A stretch of DNA of 64,000 nucleotides from Atriophallophorus winterbourni (GCA_013407085.1 JACCGJ010014034.1:1-64000); one strand, 5' to 3'. Counted from the first letter of the stretch, positions 1 to 10,989 are shown. Numbers and translations: made by a program. Notes: generated from the letters alone by a model not told the origin.

Positions 1-4
1 ACAC

Positions 5-164
5 CTGAGTATCGTGGCGATCTGGATCTTTGTGGAAACGTTCATCAGTAGCGGAAAGCGAAGTTGAACGGTCCGATTGTAAGTCGAGTGTCGTATCCGC
101 TGTGACGCCGTAACCCGGAGCGTTGAATAACACGTCATTGAAGTGCAAATTGTGTGCAAAACCA
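5..164 (-). CDS. Candidate exon of unrecognised minus-strand gene
   Basis: Possible exon downstream of 450-1397. On the minus strand a pyrimidine-rich stretch ends in CAAG at 165, and an open frame then runs to CAG|GTGT near the window edge. The phase fits: the upstream exon leaves two bases of a codon and this one supplies one. The translation is polar and rich in Asp, Ser and Thr, with no recognised motif. The acceptor is ordinary and the donor weak, so this could be chance. No function is proposed. Confidence 0.25.
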
Positions 165-449
165 CTTGCGTCAAAAGTGAATAGTAAGGTAGAGAGTTGC
201 GAGGAAAACGCTGAATGTTACATTCGGCAATCAGCGATCGAGATTCAAAGCTGGACAGAAAACATGGTATCAATTGATTGCGCTCCGGAGCATGATGCTA
301 CCCTATTAGAGACGCAAGGCACTCGCCATAAACAATAAAGATCGTGAACCGCTTCAGCTTGAATCAAACCACAGGAATTCGGAGACATTACGTTCCAGGG
401 GGTTAAAGTGAATTCGAATCAAATATGCAGGTGTATAAAACAGACTTAC

Positions 450-1397
450 CACAAGATTGATTCACATACGGTCAACGATTGCCGAATAGTCCCTGCAAGA
501 CTGAACTGAGGAGAACGAGCAATGAGATCAAGAGTGCTAACAGCAGCCCACCGCAGCTCATCACCATCCAGAGCACCAAACAGTTCAAGGAGAACGGAAA
601 ACAACCGACACCAGTACGGAACATGATGGCTACGGATTTGCAGAGGTTGACGAAACAATGGCAGAATGAGTCCATCAAATAAGTCACGTAGTACCAACCG
701 ACGACAGGGGATTCTTATCACGAGAGGATTCACCAAGAAGTTTAAGAACAAGCAGAGAGCAATTAGAGAAGATTCAGTGATATCTGTTTGTATTACACGT
801 AGCCAAGAAGTGAAAAACTTGTCGAAAGAAAGATCAATGGCTTGAATGGAATCACAGGAGGAATGCAAAGTTATAGGATCACAAGTCGAACAACAACAAC
901 AACCGGAAAGTAAAAAATAAAAAATATCAACAAGCTCGGGTTTCGGATAGTCGGTGGAATTGTAAAAGAGGGCGCAATGATCAGAAATGGTTTGCAACAC
1001 GTGAGACCGTAGATCCGGGGGCCATTCATCTTCGCACATGATGGGCAACAAGCTGACAGGAGATGTCAAGTGGAAATGGAAGTTCATCAGTTCATGAAGA
1101 TATCGAGCGAACAGCGTTTTGTCTGTCTGTTTCCATAAATGGGAAAGCCATTTGTGGGTCACAGTAGGGGAACACAGATGATGTGGGTTAAGGATGGTGG
1201 GAAAAGCCAACAGGAGACGCATAAGACATCGGTGAATGTGAAGCTGTACAAGTGTGGGATTTGGAGAGAAGAGTAGAGGCAGTGAAGTGAATGATTCGCG
1301 GGAAAGATTGGACGATGTGAGCGGAAAGTGCTGTGCGAGGACGACAATGTTGGTAAGGAGACTCAAGCAATCGGTCGTCAACACGGAAACGAGGGAG
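450..1397 (-). CDS. Large internal exon of unrecognised helix-rich protein
   Basis: A 948-base internal exon. On the minus strand the acceptor is a pyrimidine tract ending TTTCAG at 1398 and the donor is TG|GTAAGT at 449, both near consensus. The frame is open throughout, about 316 codons. The product is Leu-, Ser- and Cys-rich with many amphipathic segments (for example SVLLELFGALDGDELRWAAV near the C-terminal end), suggesting a HEAT/ARM-like helical repeat protein. A Cys cluster (GCCCCSTC) lies mid-exon. I do not recognise the family. It begins with one leftover base and ends with two, which matches the phase of the exon at 3589-3783. The intron between them holds a hammerhead SINE and several SINE-A copies. 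That this is a real gene is inferred from exon length and splice sites. Confidence 0.6.
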
Positions 1398-1500
1398 CTG
1401 AAATGAAGAGAAGGACAGAGAACAATATTAGCTACTCAAGATTTCTACGCGACCAAGCTGATAACAAATTTTAGTCAACCAGGTTTTCAGCATACAATAT

Positions 1501-1744
1501 ATGTATGTATGGTATGGTACGAAAGCACAAGCCTGATCCAGAGTGCCGTGCGGTGACAGACTACACGTGGGCTAAGATACTGTCAGGTTGCCCAGGCCTA
1601 GACAGATATGAGGAATAAAAAAGAACAGTAAATGGTAGTGAGACTCCAGCCTGTTTCAGCATGCAGCTCACTACCTCTAGCCAATCAATTTAGCACGGTG
1701 TTAGCCGCACAGCATAAAGTACTGCACGATTGCACATCCGTACA
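1501..1744 (-). repeat. SINE-A copy, near full length
   Basis: Full-length member of the window's commonest repeat. The sense strand is taken as the one ending GGCTTGTGCTTTCAT plus a short CATA/ACCAT tail; the tail here is the (GTAT)n at the left edge. Missing a few bases in the CCTGGATC block. Confidence 0.8.
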
Positions 1745-1920
1745 AAATACAATATGTTGGTGTGTCTCTGGTTGCTTAACAATAACATGCTTCGCAGAAT
1801 CTATAAAGCACGATTGTGTTAGAACAGTTGAAGTTACAATACTCAATACAAAAGGTAGATATTACGAACGTTTTCACATCGACAAGAGGGCTAATCGTGT
1901 CTCGCGATGATAGTTCACAG

Positions 1921-2160
1921 AGGTGCAATAACGTGCAGAACTTCTGTGTTGTGCAGGTAACACTATGCTACATTGACTTGGTACCGGTAGTGAGCTGCAT
2001 GCGCAAACACGATGGAGTCTCACTGTCACTTTTATTCGCGTTCTCATGAGTCTCCTAGGTCTGGGCTATGTGATAGTATCTTAGCCCACGTGAAGTCTAC
2101 GATGCTGTGGCACTTTGTCTGGATCATGCTAGTGATTTCATACATACATACATACATACT
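1921..2160 (+). repeat. SINE-A copy, diverged
   Basis: Diverged copy with recognisable head (GTGAGCTGCATGCG), middle (TAGCCCACGTG) and tail; ends in a clean (CATA)n run at 2142-2160. Confidence 0.75.
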
Positions 2161-2296
2161 CGGCTGTTTCTCAGTCGGTATTGAGATGTACGAACAAGGT
2201 GAGATATGGGCATTCTCACGTGCTCTGACCTAGTAATACCGAGCAGATTTCGTATGACTACATCACAACCACGACGCTATTCTCAACAGACAACCA

Positions 2297-2399
2297 GTGT
2301 CTAGGCCTGGACAACCTGACAGTATCTGAGCCGACGTGTAGTCTGCCACTGCACGACACTTCGCCTGGATCGGGCTTGTGCTTTCATTCATTCATTCAG
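2297..2399 (+). repeat. SINE-A 3' half
   Basis: 5'-truncated copy starting in TCTAGGCCTGG and ending in a (CATT)n tail. Confidence 0.75.
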
Positions 2400-2726
2400 T
2401 GACGAACACACTCGGATTGGCGATGTTCAACTACCTTTGGTCAGCGTAGCATCTTCAACAATGTAAAGAGAGTAATATTTTCAAACTTGGTTGTTTGGCG
2501 ACGTCAAACCTCGCTTCAAGGAATATATCCGGTTTTCTTTAATGGCTCCGAATTCAGCAGAAGCACCTAGTTCAAGTATTTTGACGTTACGTTTTCACAA
2601 AAATTCCACTGGACTGATCATGTGACTGCACAGTTCTTGGAGGTTCGAAGGCTAGCTTTCTATGCCATACGCCTGCGTTCCCTATCCGTCCCACCTGATG
2701 TAGTTAGATATTTATTTCTGTATTGT

Positions 2727-2866
2727 TTATATTTGTGACTACTCATCTGTACCAAGCCCATTGAACTATTCACAAAATTGATCATGACGGTTTATAAAGG
2801 AAGCACTGGACTCGAGTTTCGCTCTTATTTGAGCTCATCAGCAGTGCATATCTTCCGCTTCGGGTG
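2727..2866 (-). mobile_element. Hammerhead SINE (Sm-alpha-like), 5'-truncated
   Basis: About 140 bases matching the copy at 35619-35816 on the same strand, from a shared ATATTTGTGACTACT end to GCTTCGGGTG. The tRNA-like head present in the other copy is missing, as expected of 5' truncation in reverse transcription. It contains a hammerhead ribozyme with all core bases intact. It sits in the intron between 1397 and 3589 of the minus-strand host gene, in sense orientation. Family assignment rests on the tRNA-plus-hammerhead organisation known for Sm-alpha. Confidence 0.75.
2803..2847 (-). ncRNA. Hammerhead ribozyme (type I, tiny stem III)
   Basis: Minus-strand order: stem I strand GCACTG, core CTGATGA, stem II GCTC-AAATAA-GAGC, core GAAA, stem III CTCGAG, cleavage triplet GTC, stem I return strand CAGTGC. 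Stem I is six Watson-Crick pairs and stem II four. Stem III is self-complementary with almost no loop, so it may act best as a dimer, as reported for other metazoan retroelement hammerheads. Every conserved core base is present. Cleavage would fall between plus positions 2809 and 2808. Confidence 0.85.
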
Positions 2867-3345
2867 CGTCTTCCATGCGTCTGCGATAATTTTCCCGGTC
2901 TAATTAAAAAGGATTATCTGATGATCAAAAGCGGTATTAAGGTTATCGCAAGACTAAGCTTTGTCTCTACCGATTTAATTCGAGATAGCATCGTCGAACG
3001 ACACTTCCGTGAATGTGACAAATTGGCCAGAGTCAAATCTTCCGATAATGCACACCCACTGTATGAGGTCCTCATGACGTGCAAAGCGTTCTTATCTACG
3101 TGAAGTCAATACGTCGTCCCTTATTCGAGAACTGGAAAATTCAGGAATTGTTTCATCCCTTACCTGGCCCTTTATTTCGCTGATCAATCGAAAGTTACTC
3201 TTGATCTAAGGAAGCGACTGGCAGTGTGCATTTCAACCCCATTTTTACATAACGTTTTTGGACTAGTGCTTTTTGTGGTTGAATTAATATTATAGCTGAA
3301 AATATGTGCACACAAATAAAGTCATTTTCTTCTTCGTCTTCTTCA
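2867..3345 (+). repeat. Possible LINE 3' remnant
   Basis: The first 240 bases are open on the plus strand and resemble a degenerate retroelement C-terminus (KVIARLSFVSTDLIRD). The end of this stretch (GCTGAAAATATGTGCACAC, then CATTTTCTTCTT) recurs at about 29035-29085, which argues for a dispersed repeat 3' end. Family not identified. Confidence 0.3.
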
Positions 3346-3359
3346 CTTGTGCTTCAGAG

Positions 3360-3480
3360 TGGTATCGTATGAGAGCACAAGCCTGATCCATGCAAAGTGC
3401 CGCACAGTCAGAGACTGCACGTGGGCTAAGATACTGTCAGGTTGCCCAAGCGTAGACAGATATGAGGAAGAAAAAATAAC
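3360..3480 (-). repeat. SINE-A 3' half
   Basis: 5'-truncated copy, from GAGAGCACAAGCCTGATCC to the AGACAGATATGAGG block. Lies just upstream of the exon at 3589-3783. Confidence 0.75.
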
Positions 3481-3588
3481 AGGAGTAGGGTGAGATATCA
3501 ATGTGAATTACACATACGAACACACACACACACGACGCAACCACATTTCGGTGAAAAAAGCGGAACAAAAGTCACGATGCGAACTTAC

Positions 3589-3783
3589 CGACGATCCGAA
3601 TGTTGGTCAATTTCACGCAGCAACTGGATTAACCACTTCAACGCTCTGGAGAGCATCCTCGCGATGGCCACCGTGTCGCCTCGCACACGAACCATATTGT
3701 GAACGCGTGTGGCAAACGAGTGTAGCCGATGCACGACAGGGTGACGCCTTGGATGAAACTCGTGATTATCTGGCAGTGTGTCA
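3589..3783 (-). CDS. Internal exon, same unrecognised gene
   Basis: A minus-strand open stretch with a long pyrimidine tract (TTTCTTTTTGCTTCTCCTCC) before CAG at 3784 and a consensus donor CG|GTAAGT at 3588. A second in-frame-compatible acceptor, CCAG before ATAATC about 14 bases further in, would fit the candidate exon at 5716-5825 better. The C-terminal part reads VHNMVRVRGDTVAIARML then RALKWLIQLLREIDQHSD, a clear amphipathic helix pair. It leaves two bases that combine with the first base of 450-1397 to encode Arg, so the reading frame is kept. The plus-strand ORF over the same bases is treated as a shadow. No family recognised. Confidence 0.5.
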
Positions 3784-4079
3784 CTGGTGTTGGAGGAGAA
3801 GCAAAAAGAAAATTGGCACATGGATGTGTGTGCATTGGTTATGCAGACAAAAGGTAAACAAACTATACGACAGCATCATCATCATCATCAGACACGCAAA
3901 TAAAAAAAGTAAGCGCGATAAATGCATGACGGATGAAAGAAAGGTACCTAACATTCTTTTTTAATGACGAAGATCATAGAATCTGGGGAGAGATGCATGT
4001 TACACATGTACACCTGACAGCATATTATCCCACGTGCAGCCTCTGACTGTGCGGCACGTTGTCAGATGGAGAAAAGCGG

Positions 4080-4440
4080 GACTCAAACAGCTACGGAATC
4101 TATAGAAAAGTAAGAACCTACAAGCTGGGATAAAATGCCTACACCTCGAATGGAACACGCATTCAATCAAGTTTCGTTAATGAGTAGAGCGACATCATTA
4201 CGGCAGATATTTGCGACTTTTACTCCCATGCATCATAACAAGCTTTCCTCGTCATACCACTTGACAACATATAATATTATGAAAACACCACAAAATGCTT
4301 CCTGCAAGATCGACACTGAGCATGGTTTCCAGACATCGCCTGAAGCCTAACTAGCCACAGTGATATCGGACTAAACCGAGAAGACGAGGTGCACCAACTT
4401 TAGAAAGGTTAATAGTTGTGGTCTTAAGCTTACTACGACG
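4080..4440 (-). mobile_element. RTE-1 3' UTR fragment
   Basis: Matches, inverted, the 3' UTR that follows the RTE-1 copy ending near 23655: shared blocks include CATCATAACAAGCTTTCCTCG and the GCCTACACCTCGAAT segment. No coding potential remains. Confidence 0.7.
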
Positions 4441-4638
4441 TGGTATGGTATTAAAGAACAAGCCTGATCCAGGCAAAGTGCCGCACAGTCAGCGACTGCA
4501 CATGGGCTAAGATACTGTCAGGTTGCCCTGGTCTAGACAGATATGAGAAATAGAGAATAAAGATCGTAGTAAGACTCCAGCGTGTTTCAGAATGTAGCTC
4601 ACTACCAATGGCCAATCAATTTGGCACGGTGTTAGCCG
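4441..4638 (-). repeat. SINE-A copy, part 1 (interrupted)
   Basis: Reads from the tail at the left to GTGTTAGCCG, where it stops abruptly. The missing head resumes at 5258 after a 619-base RTE-2 insertion. Confidence 0.8.
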
Positions 4639-5257
4639 ATTGAACTCTCGTGTTTGGGGTAACCGCAAGCGGAGTGTAAAGACAAAGATGATGGTATACA
4701 GCGCGTGGGTACTAAATGCTTTACTGTACGGCAGTGAAACCTGGACCACCCACGCAAGGCACGAACGGAAGCTGAATGCTTTCCATCTTGAACATATCGT
4801 GGATGGACAGAGTGACTAATGCTGAAGTGCTTTTAAAAGCTGGTCTACAGAGCATGTTCACCCTACTGCGACAGAGCCGCTTGTGGTGGCTTGGTCATGT
4901 CTACAGAATGGAAAATGGTCGTATTCCGAAAGATCTACTCTATGGTGAGTTGCAATTAGGAAGTCGACAATTGGGCAGACCGGCACTTGCTCTTGACCGC
5001 TCACATTGGAGGCATTGTGTGAAGCGTCGTCTGCAAGCTGGGGAGGAGCAGATACAGCTCTTGGCTGCTGAACGCACATCACGCCGCCGGCGTGCAACTG
5101 ACGCCCGAGTTCTGACTATCGTTACCAGCGCTGCGGGAGAGATTGTTTTTACTGAATCTGACTGTTTAGTCATTCCAAAAGCTGAGGAACATGAACATTC
5201 ATGCGATTGTGATGTATATCCATGGTCGACATCGACCGAAGGAGGCCAACAACAACA
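4639..5257 (+). mobile_element. RTE-2 3' fragment inserted in a SINE-A
   Basis: 5'-truncated RTE-like retrotransposon. It encodes the C-terminal region after the reverse transcriptase: SETWTTHARHERKLNAF, then LWWLGHVYRMENGRI and GSRQLGRPALALDR, a typical RTE C-terminal tail. It carries a frameshift near 4790 and ends in (CAA)n at 5248-5257. It splits a SINE-A, with AGCCG present at both junctions (4634-4638 and 5258-5262), so it is younger than that SINE. Related copies lie at 8420-10745. Confidence 0.7.
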
Positions 5258-5312
5258 AGCCGCACAGCACAGAAGTATTGTACGATTGCACATCAGTGCC
5301 GTAATTACTAAT
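5258..5312 (-). repeat. SINE-A copy, part 2 (head)
   Basis: AGCCGCACAGCACAGAAG through GATTGCACATC: the SINE head continuing from 4638 across the RTE-2 insertion. Confidence 0.75.
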
Positions 5313-5329
5313 CAAGCAAGCGTAACCTG

Positions 5330-5495
5330 TGCAGGTTGACCTCCTTCTCTATACCAACATCACCAGCGAAGAGTTTATTAATGAACACATCATTGCGTAT
5401 GCGACGGTAATAGATAAGTCTCAAAATGAGACAGACATCGGTTGGCAAATACTTAGAGACGCCGAATGTGCCCTTTACGCAAGGTTCAAGTTTCG
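5330..5495 (-). mobile_element. RTE-1 C-terminal fragment
   Basis: The minus-strand reading includes VGIEKEVNLHRLRLL, matching VDIEKQINLHRLRWL in the RTE-1 copy at 22868-22910. Decayed. Confidence 0.6.
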
Positions 5496-5715
5496 CGCCC
5501 ATAAAGTAATCAAGCCCGAACTGTCGTTTTGTAGACTTTACCTTTGGGTATCAGTCAGTATAGATGTAAACAGCTGAAATGCAATACACTTCAAATCAAT
5601 CAGCAAAGCGGCATCAGATTTTAACGTCTTGCATGATATTAAGAGTAAAATGCTATTTTCATGCTCCAGATAGCAGAAGGAGACGTGAAAAAAGAAAGAT
5701 AGTGTCACGACTTAC

Positions 5716-5825
5716 CGAAAAACTGGCAACACGGAACTCGCGCAAAACAACACACCAAGTGAGGCGCATCCAGGGGAACAACATCGACAGAAATATTTGT
5801 TGTAAGGTACACATCGTCTATGACA
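5716..5825 (-). CDS. Candidate upstream exon, same unrecognised gene
   Basis: A strong donor TTTTTCG|GTAAGTCG lies at 5715 on the minus strand, with a plausible acceptor TTGTCAG at 5826. One frame is open and protein-like (VIDDVYLTTNISVDVVPLDA, then a Cys-rich end). It leaves one base, which would join the alternative acceptor of the next exon. All three frames are open over much of this short stretch, so the frame is uncertain. No function proposed. Confidence 0.3.
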
Positions 5826-6194
5826 CTGACAATGAATATCGATTAACTGCTGATGGCTGACAGGAGCACAAAATGAGGTGAACCTTGTAGAAGGGAAATC
5901 TAGAAAACAAGGAAACAGCTTGTATTGTCCAAACGTTGAAGTAACAGTCTATGGCTAAATTCGAAAAAGTAAGGCCCGATAATATGGTGCTTTCGACATG
6001 GACAGATTGAATTGCAACATTGCATGGATGCACCATCGTGCATTACGTCTACACTGCACCCGTACCGGTGCTAAATCGATTTTCTACTGGTGCTCAGCTG
6101 GCAGCGGAAACATCCTAGTGTCTAATTGCCATTTCCACTTTTATATATCTGTCGAAGTCTTGGTAACCTGACAGTATCTCACAAAACGCGTAGA

Positions 6195-6290
6195 ATCCTT
6201 GCGGCTTTCACTGTCATACTTTGTAACAAGCTTTCCTCGCCGCTCATTTAAAGGATTAAACAAACATTCTTAGAATACGAATCTACAACA
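6195..6290 (-). mobile_element. RTE-1 3' UTR fragment
   Basis: Short inverted match to the RTE-1 3' UTR (CTTGCGGCTTTCACTGTCAT, then AACAAGCTTTCCTCG). Confidence 0.55.
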
Positions 6291-6741
6291 AGACGGGAAC
6301 TAAACACGATACTCAGCGAAATTAATGAAAATCAATAGTTACTGCGAAGTAGGGGGGTGGATAGCGCTGAATACAACCAGTTTAGTTGTTTAGTTTATCA
6401 AAACAGTTCACCCTGCTGTCAACATAAAGCGGGCTTAGGTAATAGGCTTTTCAATGATTGACTAGATATAATCCAGCGATGCTGTATTTTAGCATCATGT
6501 TTCATCGTATGGAACATACATAAATGTGGATTCAAAATTTGTTCCCCAGCAACATGATTTGCCGTTTTCCCACCTATATGTTTAAAATGCGACACAAAAT
6601 CGACCACAACACGCTGTGACCACCGAACATTCTATTAACGTGGCGACACACTGTCGTGTTTAGCAAACTGTCAGCATGCAGAAGTCCCATTTTGAAATGT
6701 ACTAAAAACAAGCCATAGAAGCTCGGTACTCATCTCCAATT
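6291..6741. other. No gene recognised
   Basis: AT-rich non-coding stretch; only short chance ORFs and no repeat family seen. Confidence 0.5.
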
Positions 6742-6754
6742 TCTCAAACACGAA

Positions 6755-7001
6755 ATGCGCGGATGTGCAATTGTGCAGTACTTTGTGCTGTGCGGCTAAC
6801 ACCGTTCTAAATTTATTATCCATTGATCGTGAGCTGTACGCTGAAACAAGCTGGGGTCTAACTACCATTTCCTGTTCTTTTTTCCTCATATCTGTCTAGG
6901 CCTGGGCAACATGACAGTATCTTAGCCCACGTGCAGTCTCTAAATGTGCGGCACTTTGCCTGGATCAGGCTTGTGCTTTCATATTATCATACCATATACC
7001 A
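6755..7001 (+). repeat. SINE-A copy with 13-bp target duplication
   Basis: Full-length copy from GCGGATGTGC to the CATACCATATACCA tail, flanked on both sides by TCTCAAACACGAA (6742-6754 and 7002-7014). The exact duplication marks a retrotransposition event and fixes both ends of the element. Confidence 0.9.
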
Positions 7002-7014
7002 TCTCAAACACGAA

Positions 7015-7867
7015 GGGGCCCACTGGACAAAGCGCTAGATTGTTGCATCAACATGATACAGTCCCCCAATATGAGCCAATAATGTTGCTTCTCATTTAAG
7101 AACTCATGTTATCTTGTATCGACATCACGAAACGTGATTTACGCAAAACTCACGCAGTATAAAATACCACCACCGCGTTAGCAACACAAGACTGACAAAC
7201 ACAACAAGCATTATGCAGCAGTGGAATCAGTTGTTTTCAAAGGCAGGCAAAGTGCCGTACAGTCAGACTGCACGGTGTACATCATGCATCCATGTAAAGC
7301 GTAACGCAGTCTGATAAAGTGAACGTTGTTTAGACAACATGATACAACAATGACAGTGATAGCACGCTGTGTGCTATTGAAGCCCATTATCCACGTCTAT
7401 GTATATCTTCAGGTTGGTGAAACTTGAACACCGAGTTGTGAGTTCATATCAAGACACCGTGATAGGTTAAAATAATTCTGAAAACTTGTTCTAGTGAAGA
7501 GGGCAAGTTAGCCAAGCCAGGAAAGTTAATAGTGTTTGACGTTCATGCAAAGAGCACCTTGTCGATCTGATCAAGTAACATGGGATGTTACCAAGTGGAG
7601 TAATTAGGGGCACATATCAGTGAAATACAACGAGAAAGCTGCCAAGTTGATACAGCACCAAACTCGATTGTGTGTATGTGTGAACCAAACAAATGTAGCT
7701 ACAAGGTATCAGATCCGCGCGTTTGTTTACCGAAAAATTACGCCAAGAATATAGATTTATGACCGCGTCGGTTTTGTACGCTCAACTGACAAATAACCCA
7801 TTTCATGGATTAGATCATTTTATGAATAATCAATATAATGAGTAAGACATCAAGTATGTATAACGCA
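7015..7867. other. No gene recognised
   Basis: Non-coding. A 40-base scrap at 7240-7282 resembles the SINE-A AAAGTGCCGTACAGTCAG block but is too short to call. Confidence 0.45.
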
Positions 7868-8043
7868 TGAAAGTACAAGTCTGGAGACGGGCAAAGTGCC
7901 GCAGACATGGATATTATCGAGCTGCCCGGTAGATATATATGGGTAAGGAATAATGGCACTCGTTACCGGTGGCAAAGCAATTTAACACGGTGTTGTATGT
8001 GCAGTTCCGATGTACTGTGCGATTGTACATCCGTACACAAGAC
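7868..8043 (-). repeat. SINE-A copy, old
   Basis: Heavily diverged and internally shortened copy: tail block (GAAAGTACAAGTCTGG), core (GCAAAGTGCCGCA) and head (AATTTAACACGGTGT) are still in order. Confidence 0.6.
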
Positions 8044-8419
8044 TTCAAGTAACGCGGAATATCAAAGAATCTAAACAATGTTCATGGGTTTACTCACCAT
8101 AAAATCGAAATGGAAAATGTTCGATGAAGACCCCAAGCCTCGCCAAAGCGAATTGCGTTTCTTGATCGTCAAAATTCATACAATACGTTTGGTGTATTGA
8201 TTTACCTGTCGTAAAGCACATGTGGCAGACCGGCATATCAGGATAAGAGCGAAGCTGATTATTTCAATATTCAAAGTGAAAGAGCGGATATGAATGCGAA
8301 GAAAAAAGTACATAGACATATTTCGTCATTTGAAAATAGTTGTGTTTAGTAGGCCTACTTCAGTCAATGTCGACACTGAATGTTCATCACAAGCGCGTGA
8401 AGTTTTCATGCTGTAAAGC

Positions 8420-10745
8420 ATTTAAAATTAATACGACCATTTTCCATTCTGTAGACATGACCAAGCCACCGCAGGCGGCGCTGTCGCAATAGGGTGAACA
8501 TGCTCTGTAGACCAGCTTTTGAAAGTACATCAGCATTAGTCACTCTGTCCATCCACGATACGTTCAAGATACGACGGATGTTTCGTAGATGGAAAGCATT
8601 CAGCTTCTGTTCGTGTCTTGCGTGGGTGGTCCAGGTTTCACTGTCGTACAGTAGAGCATTTAGTACCCACACGCTTTATACCATTATCTTAGTCTTTACA
8701 GTAAAATGCGGTTGCCCAAAACACGAGAGTTCAATCGGGACAAAATGACAGCTGCTCTGCCAATCCGCTTATCAATCTCCGTATCTAGCGAGAGGTTATC
8801 CACAATGGTTGAACAAATATATGTGAAAAGATGTACTGGCTCAAGCTGACAGTTTCCAACAGTGCTGATTAGAGGCGATATAATCCCTAGACCAAGAATT
8901 TTCGTCTTGCTCATGCTGATTGTTAGCCCATAGTCTTTGCATGCCGACGAAAAACAGTCCATTAGCGACTGGAGGTGTTCTTGGGAGTGAGCAATAATGG
9001 CTGCGTTGTCGACAAACAGCAGGTCACGGATTAGCACATCCCGTGCGTTGGTTTGGGCGCTCAACTGGTTCAGGTTAAAAAGCTTGCTATCAGTTCGCGT
9101 GCGTTGGTAAATGCCTTCTGTACTCGTCCTAAAAGCGTGCTTCGGAAGTAGACCAAAGACAATATCGAAAAGCTTGGGAACAAGAACACACCTTTGTTGG
9201 GCCCATCGGCGAATTTCCAAGGCTTCTGAACTACTACCGTTAAAATGGACTGAGACCGTCATGACAGAGTGGAAGAAAATACCCAGATTGAGCAGTCTTG
9301 GGGGCAGCCTAGAAGATCAAGCACTTTGAAAAGACATTCTCTGCAGCCGTAATCGAATGTCATCGTTAAATCAATAAAAACAGAAGATGGAGAAGATCGT
9401 GTCAACAGTTGACCTTCCATTGCGGAAGCCACATTGAGATTCGAAGTAAACTCTATCAGCTAAAACTTATAGACGGATGTGTAAGACTGTAGCAAATAAT
9501 CTGCCTAAAACATTCCGAAGGGAGATTCCTTTGTAATTGTTGAAGTCGCACCTATCACCCGTATTCTTAAATAGTGTGATAGTCTTCGTGTCTCGCATCT
9601 CTCGTGGGACGCACTCCTCCTGCCAGCACAAAAAAACTAAATGGTGAGGAGGCTCTAATAATGCTGTTCTACAGCATTTGATGAGCTCAGGTGGAATTAG
9701 ATCGTCACCAGGGGCCTTCCCATTCGCTAAGCGGTCGATTGCCCTATTGAGCTTATCAAGAGCAGGGAGAGCATCTAGATGTTCAATGGTTGGCAACCGC
9801 CCACCATTTTCAAGTACATGCGGTAAAACCGCACTGTCCCTAGAGTAGAGTGAGGAGAAGTGCTCAAGCCATCTTTCCTTCTGGTTAGTTTAATCGACAA
9901 TCGGGTTACCAGATACAGACTTAATGGAAGCCATTTTAAGTTTGTTCGGACCAATGGCTCTCTTGATCCCATCATAAGTGATGAAAGCACAAGCCTGATC
10001 CAGGCAAAGTGCCGCACAGCAATAGACTGCACGTGGGCTCAGATACTGTCAGGTTGCCCAGACCTAGAATGATATGCGGAAGAAAATACTGTAAAACTAT
10101 TCACTATCCGCAGCATTTTGGATACTTAGGCTAATTTCAGTCGAATAGTCATTTGCACATCGTCTTGCAGTCTGTTGTACCTTATTTCTAATTGTTTCTA
10201 GAAGTTGTAAGTTTACATCTGTTGGCATAACTTTGAACTTCAACTTCCAAAACAGCAGTCATCTCAGAAGCCTTCGCTCAGTCGCTCATTCGAGCTTTCT
10301 TCGGACCATAAGTAGAAAGTGTGAATCGGCAAATGCAGCATTTTAGCTATTCCAAGTTTTCTGAAGCCGATTCGAGTGAGGTTGTCTTGTTGAACGCAGT
10401 TGTGAAGGCTTTTGCAAATCGCGCAGCAAGATTAGGTTCGCACATGCGAGTGACTTCTATCCTTGGTTTGGTAGAAAATTTGGCGCGGTGAAATCTAGTC
10501 TGGAGAAACTTCCGTTTTGCTTATACCAGCGAATGATCAGTGTAGCAGTCTGCGCTTTGATATGATCTGGTGAGGAGTACGCTTGGTATATTAGTGCGCA
10601 TAACAAGAATAACATCAAGCTGATGCCAATGCTTAGACCGAGGATGTTTCCAAGAGACTTTATGGTGTGGTTTTGTTTGAAAAAAGTGTTTTGTGACACA
10701 AAGATTGAACTTTGTGAAAAGTTTTAAAAGGCATTGTTTGCAGTT
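8420..10745 (-). mobile_element. RTE-2 non-LTR retrotransposon, degenerate
   Basis: Minus-strand reading order is a linker (PRIEVTRMCEPNLAARFAKA near 10440), RT fingers (DDLIPPELIKCCRTALLEP, YKGISLRNVLGRLFATVL), palm (about 8925-9260) and C-terminal tail (WVLNALLYDSETWTTHARHE, RRLRWLGHVYRMENGRI) ending near 8437. The palm YADD box reads FVDN, so the polymerase is dead. Several frameshifts are present and a SINE-A 3' half interrupts it at 9981-10078. The endonuclease N-terminus and the (CAA)n 3' end are missing. Closest relative in the window is 4639-5257. Confidence 0.75.
9981..10078 (-). repeat. SINE-A 3' half inside RTE-2
   Basis: GAAAGCACAAGCCTGATCC to AGACCTAGAATGATATG; 5'-truncated copy interrupting the RTE-2 remnant. 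Confidence 0.75.
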
Positions 10746-10960
10746 GCGTCAGACGAGGGATACAGGATGGCAGCTGCTTTGCCAATCCGTTTATTATTCT
10801 CGGTGTCTAGAGTGAGGTTATCGGCAATGTTTGAACCAATATATGTGGAATGATGCACTGGTTAAACTGATAGATTTCAACAGTAATATGTAATCATGTT
10901 GATTGTCAGCCTAAATTCATTGCATGCAGAAGGAAAGCAACTGGAGGAATACTAAATATC
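10746..10960 (-). mobile_element. Second RTE-2 fragment
   Basis: Repeats the palm-to-thumb part of the copy beginning at 8696: NKRIGKAAAIL and YIGSNIADNLTLDTE on the minus strand match DKRIGRAAVIL and STIVDNLSLDTE. A separate, more decayed copy. Confidence 0.6.
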
Positions 10961-10989
10961 CGCTAACTGCACATATGTCATCTGGACCT

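Noticed and set aside
3870..3890. (CATCAT)n run as a possible RTE 3' end
   Set aside because: No RTE sequence on either side; a plain microsatellite.
3503..3964. 153-codon plus-strand ORF
   Set aside because: Overlaps a minus-strand frame with consensus splice sites; its own content is low complexity and ends in a His/Ile repeat.
7240..7282. SINE-A-like scrap
   Set aside because: About 40 bases only, no tail or duplication.
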